Origin: Flavobacteriales bacterium
Lineage (GTDB): Bacteria; Bacteroidota; Bacteroidia; Flavobacteriales_F; PHOS-HE28
Direction of reading: 5' to 3'
Assembly (NCBI GenBank): GCA_016702645.1
Contig: JADJDP010000009.1
Span: 62,001 to 126,000 of the forward strand
DNA length: 64,000 bases
In this document: in pieces, positions 62,081 to 64,000 of the stretch
How positions within the stretch are numbered: position 1 is the first letter of the stretch
How the letters are laid out: every line of letters starts with the position of its first letter
The notes under the pieces: model-generated
The model's input: only the letters and a program-made list of their open reading frames with translations
Database searches by the model: none
Told to the model about the DNA's origin: nothing
Made by a program: the position numbers and the translations under genes

Positions 62081-63469
62081 ATGAAGCAAATGCTACGCGC
62101 CGCGCTCCAGTTGGCTGTCGTATTCCTAGGGGTCGCGGCCAGGTCCCAGACACCCGTAAGTCCAGCCTTTGCGGCCGTGCTCCAACAAAAGCTGGACAGT
62201 TGCGTGAACGCGTACGATGTGCCCGGCATTTCGGCCACATTGCTGTTGCCAGGTGGTCGTTTTTGGAACGGAGCCGCGGGTGTAGCGAACATTTACACGC
62301 AGGAGCCGATGGACACGGCGCTCCTTTTCCAGCAGGCGAGTGTGACCAAGTTGTTCACGTCGACATTGATCATGCAATTGATGGAGGAGGGCGAGCTGGA
62401 ACTCGACGACACGGTGGGGGCTTTCTTGCCGACGATCCTGCATGTTCCTTCGAACACCAGGATCCGCCACCTGCTCAAGCATCGAAGTGGGCTGGCCGAC
62501 CTGGTCGCGGATCCGAACGCGGCCAACTCGTGGCTGCTCAACCCCAACTACATCTGGGACCCGCAGGACGCCATCGAAACCTTCGGTGATGACCCGCTCT
62601 TCGCCCAAGATGCGGCGTTCACCTATTCCAATACGAACTACGTCCTGCTTGGCATGATCATCGAGCAGATCACAGGTGTCCCTTATGCGGAGGCGCTTCG
62701 TACGCGGATCCTCGAACCGTTGGGCATGGATCAGACCTTCTTCAGGCCAACCGAGGCACTTGGTGGCCCGCTTGTTCCGGGCTGGAGTTCGCTGAGCGCG
62801 GCGAACACGTACACGGACGACATGACCTACTTCCTCGGGCCGAGCTTTGCCAGCATGGTGTTCGCTGCGGGGGCTTTGGTCTCGCGGCCTTGGGACGTGG
62901 CGCGTTTCAACCGTGGACTTTTCAGCGGCGGCCTTCTCGAACCTGCCACGAGGGATACCATGCGTGTATCCACCAATGTGAACATGGGCGGTGGGGCAAC
63001 GGGCTACGGCTTCGGCACTATGCGGTATGTGTTCGCGGGCCGCACCTACTTCGGGCACGGGGGCGATATCAATGGGTTCACCCAGCTCAGCATCCATAAC
63101 GAGATGGACAGCGTTACGCTCACGCTCTCCATCAATCGCAACAATGCACCTCGCGGTCCGATCGCATCAGCGCTGCTTGATATCGTATTCCAGCAGCTAC
63201 AGGTAGGACTATTGGATCACGCGGACCTCGATGGGGCCTTCGATCTGTTCCCCGTGCCCGCGAAGGATCATGTGGTCTTGCGCATCTCTCCGGCCGCTGG
63301 ATCGCAGCGCATCGAAATGATGGATCTGAACGGTCGGGTCTTGATCAGTGGACCGGCCTCGGGTGTCGACCAGTGCACGATCGACCTTCGACCTTACCCA
63401 TCAGGCACCTACTTGGTCCGCCTGATCACAGAAAACGGCGTGCGCACGCGCAAGCTGATGGTGCAATGA
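62081..63469 (+). CDS. Beta-lactamase-fold serine hydrolase with T9SS sorting domain
   Basis: The 462-residue protein has a signal peptide (MKQMLRAALQLAVVFLGVAARSQ). A class C beta-lactamase / D-alanyl carboxypeptidase-like domain follows, with S-x-x-K in FQQASVTKLF, Y-x-N in FTYSNTNYVL and an HGG motif in YFGHGGDINGF. The C-terminal sorting tail runs from DLFPVPAKDHVVLRIS to TRKLMVQ. The family includes peptidases, esterases and amidases. The T9SS tail predicts action at the surface or outside the cell rather than in the periplasm. Lactamase activity should not be assumed. Confidence 0.9.
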   Translation: MKQMLRAALQLAVVFLGVAARSQTPVSPAFAAVLQQKLDSCVNAYDVPGISATLLLPGGRFWNGAAGVANIYTQEPMDTALLFQQASVTKLFTSTLIMQLMEEGELELDDTVGAFLPTILHVPSNTRIRHLLKHRSGLADLVADPNAANSWLLNPNYIWDPQDAIETFGDDPLFAQDAAFTYSNTNYVLLGMIIEQITGVPYAEALRTRILEPLGMDQTFFRPTEALGGPLVPGWSSLSAANTYTDDMTYFLGPSFASMVFAAGALVSRPWDVARFNRGLFSGGLLEPATRDTMRVSTNVNMGGGATGYGFGTMRYVFAGRTYFGHGGDINGFTQLSIHNEMDSVTLTLSINRNNAPRGPIASALLDIVFQQLQVGLLDHADLDGAFDLFPVPAKDHVVLRISPAAGSQRIEMMDLNGRVLISGPASGVDQCTIDLRPYPSGTYLVRLITENGVRTRKLMVQ

Positions 63470-63560
63470 ACCAAGGCCAAAGCGATCATTGGTTGCGCAC
63501 GCACGCCGTTGACCTTTCAGTGGAAGAGCACGATCGGAGCTCGCCGACGAGCCGCGTGTC

Positions 63561-63806
63561 CTAGCTCGCCAAACTTTCCACGCCAACGATCTCTTCGGGT
63601 TGCATGGAGATCACCTGCACGGGTGTTGCACTGCTCTGCAACCGCTCGTAGTCGCGCACACTAGCGAAGAACAAGCGTTTGCTGGCGCTACCGCCAACGT
63701 TGTCCGAGGTCTCCACTTCCCACACCACGCCGTAGATCTCCTTTCCGCTGCGCAGCTTGAAGCGACAGTGGCGATGAGCGTATTGACGGATATGAGCGAA
63801 GTCCAT
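63561..63806 (-). CDS. Small hypothetical protein
   Basis: The 81-residue protein contains MDFAHIRQYAHRHCRFKL, then SGKEIYGVVWEVETSD, RLFFASVRDYERL and VISMQPEEIVGVESL. The FKLRSGKExYGVxWE...YFAS pattern looks like a small SH3/Tudor-like beta-barrel domain found in hypothetical Bacteroidota proteins. No function is known. A GAAAAGTA (TACTTTTC) box at 63825-63832 lies upstream on the same strand. Confidence 0.6.
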   Translation of the reverse strand: MDFAHIRQYAHRHCRFKLRSGKEIYGVVWEVETSDNVGGSASKRLFFASVRDYERLQSSATPVQVISMQPEEIVGVESLAS

Positions 63807-63912
63807 GGATCGGTGAATGCTCCGGAAAAGTAGATGGATGTGATACCGAACGCACGTTCCATTTTTCAACACAACGCGCCGCGCTGTGGATAAAACGACA
63901 CCGCGCAGGATG

Positions 63913-64000
63913 CTATTGCTTGAAGGTCAACGAACTCGCAACGATCACCCCTGCGGTGCGCGCACCGCGCGATGCTCCACAGCGTATCGCCTGGCTGTAC
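63913..64000 (-). CDS. Partial C-terminal coding fragment with LysM-like peptide
   Basis: One minus-strand frame enters from the right edge and ends at TAG (63913-63915) as ...TAGVIVASSLTFKQ. A neighbouring frame over the same bases encodes VQPGDTLWSIAR, which closely matches the start of a LysM peptidoglycan-binding repeat. The two frames would join with a single-base change, so this may be the frameshifted end of a LysM protein such as a cell-wall hydrolase. Too little is visible for a firm call. Confidence 0.3.
   Translation of the reverse strand, partial: YSQAIRCGASRGARTAGVIVASSLTFKQ

Noticed and set aside
63885..63893. Exact DnaA box near the right edge
   Set aside because: It is a single box in a short gap of ordinary composition. 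It cannot be judged without the neighbouring sequence.

Overview
The window looks like a chromosomal segment of a GC-rich member of the Bacteroidota, probably in or near the Flavobacteriales (inference). The evidence is PKD-domain proteins with type IX secretion (T9SS) C-terminal sorting domains, a PorZ-like T9SS component next to recO, GloVer-repeat and MORN-repeat proteins, a DUF4175 / ATP-binding protein / YbeY block, a LytTR response regulator, and -7 promoter boxes of the Bacteroidota type (TAnnTTTG) rather than sigma70 -10 boxes. No rRNA, CRISPR array, insertion sequence, phage or conjugation gene was seen.

Layout. 0-4 kb: start of a PfkB-type sugar kinase, tRNA-Asn, and a twelve-unit PKD adhesin-like gene broken by two single-base frameshifts. 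4-11.6 kb: DUF748 protein, two short ssb paralogs flanking an ECF sigma / membrane protein / PKD-T9SS operon, and a double universal stress protein. 11.6-15 kb: a translationally coupled YfiR / TPR / HAMP-SpoIIE phosphatase operon. 14.9-21.5 kb: housekeeping genes (M28 peptidase, ferritin, pth, rplY/ctc, prs, rnr). 21.6-27 kb: LytTR regulator, six-PAS histidine kinase, MORN protein. 26.9-27.3 kb: an intergenic region with an AT-rich tract, a dense GATC cluster and a consensus DnaA box. 27-32 kb: rpiB, M28 peptidase, TlpA-like lipoprotein, aldehyde dehydrogenase. 32.4-35.3 kb: methyltransferase and mnmG, with two perfect parS-like palindromes. 35-44 kb: accessory secreted and unknown proteins, an LLM oxidoreductase and an HI0933-type flavoprotein. 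44-48.5 kb: ybeY, ATP-binding regulator, DUF4175. 48.6-53 kb: two paralogous PKD/T9SS proteins flanking a GT2 glycosyltransferase. 53-64 kb: GNAT-like protein, gltX, folB, tRNA-Cys, porZ, recO, S9 peptidase, AraC regulator, T9SS-tagged serine hydrolase, a small hypothetical protein, and a fragment with a LysM-like peptide.

How it fits together. Two themes recur: surface and secreted proteins dependent on T9SS (six proteins with sorting tails, plus PorZ), and signalling (ECF sigma, SpoIIE phosphatase, RsbW-like ATPase, PAS kinase with LytTR regulator). mnmG, the parS-like sites and the 27 kb region together suggest the window may lie near the replication origin; this is inference.

Caution: at least eight genes, including mnmG, carry single-base frameshifts that disappear if one base is added or removed. 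Their number and presence in a conserved housekeeping gene point to consensus indel errors in the assembly, so these loci are annotated as single genes with the break stated.
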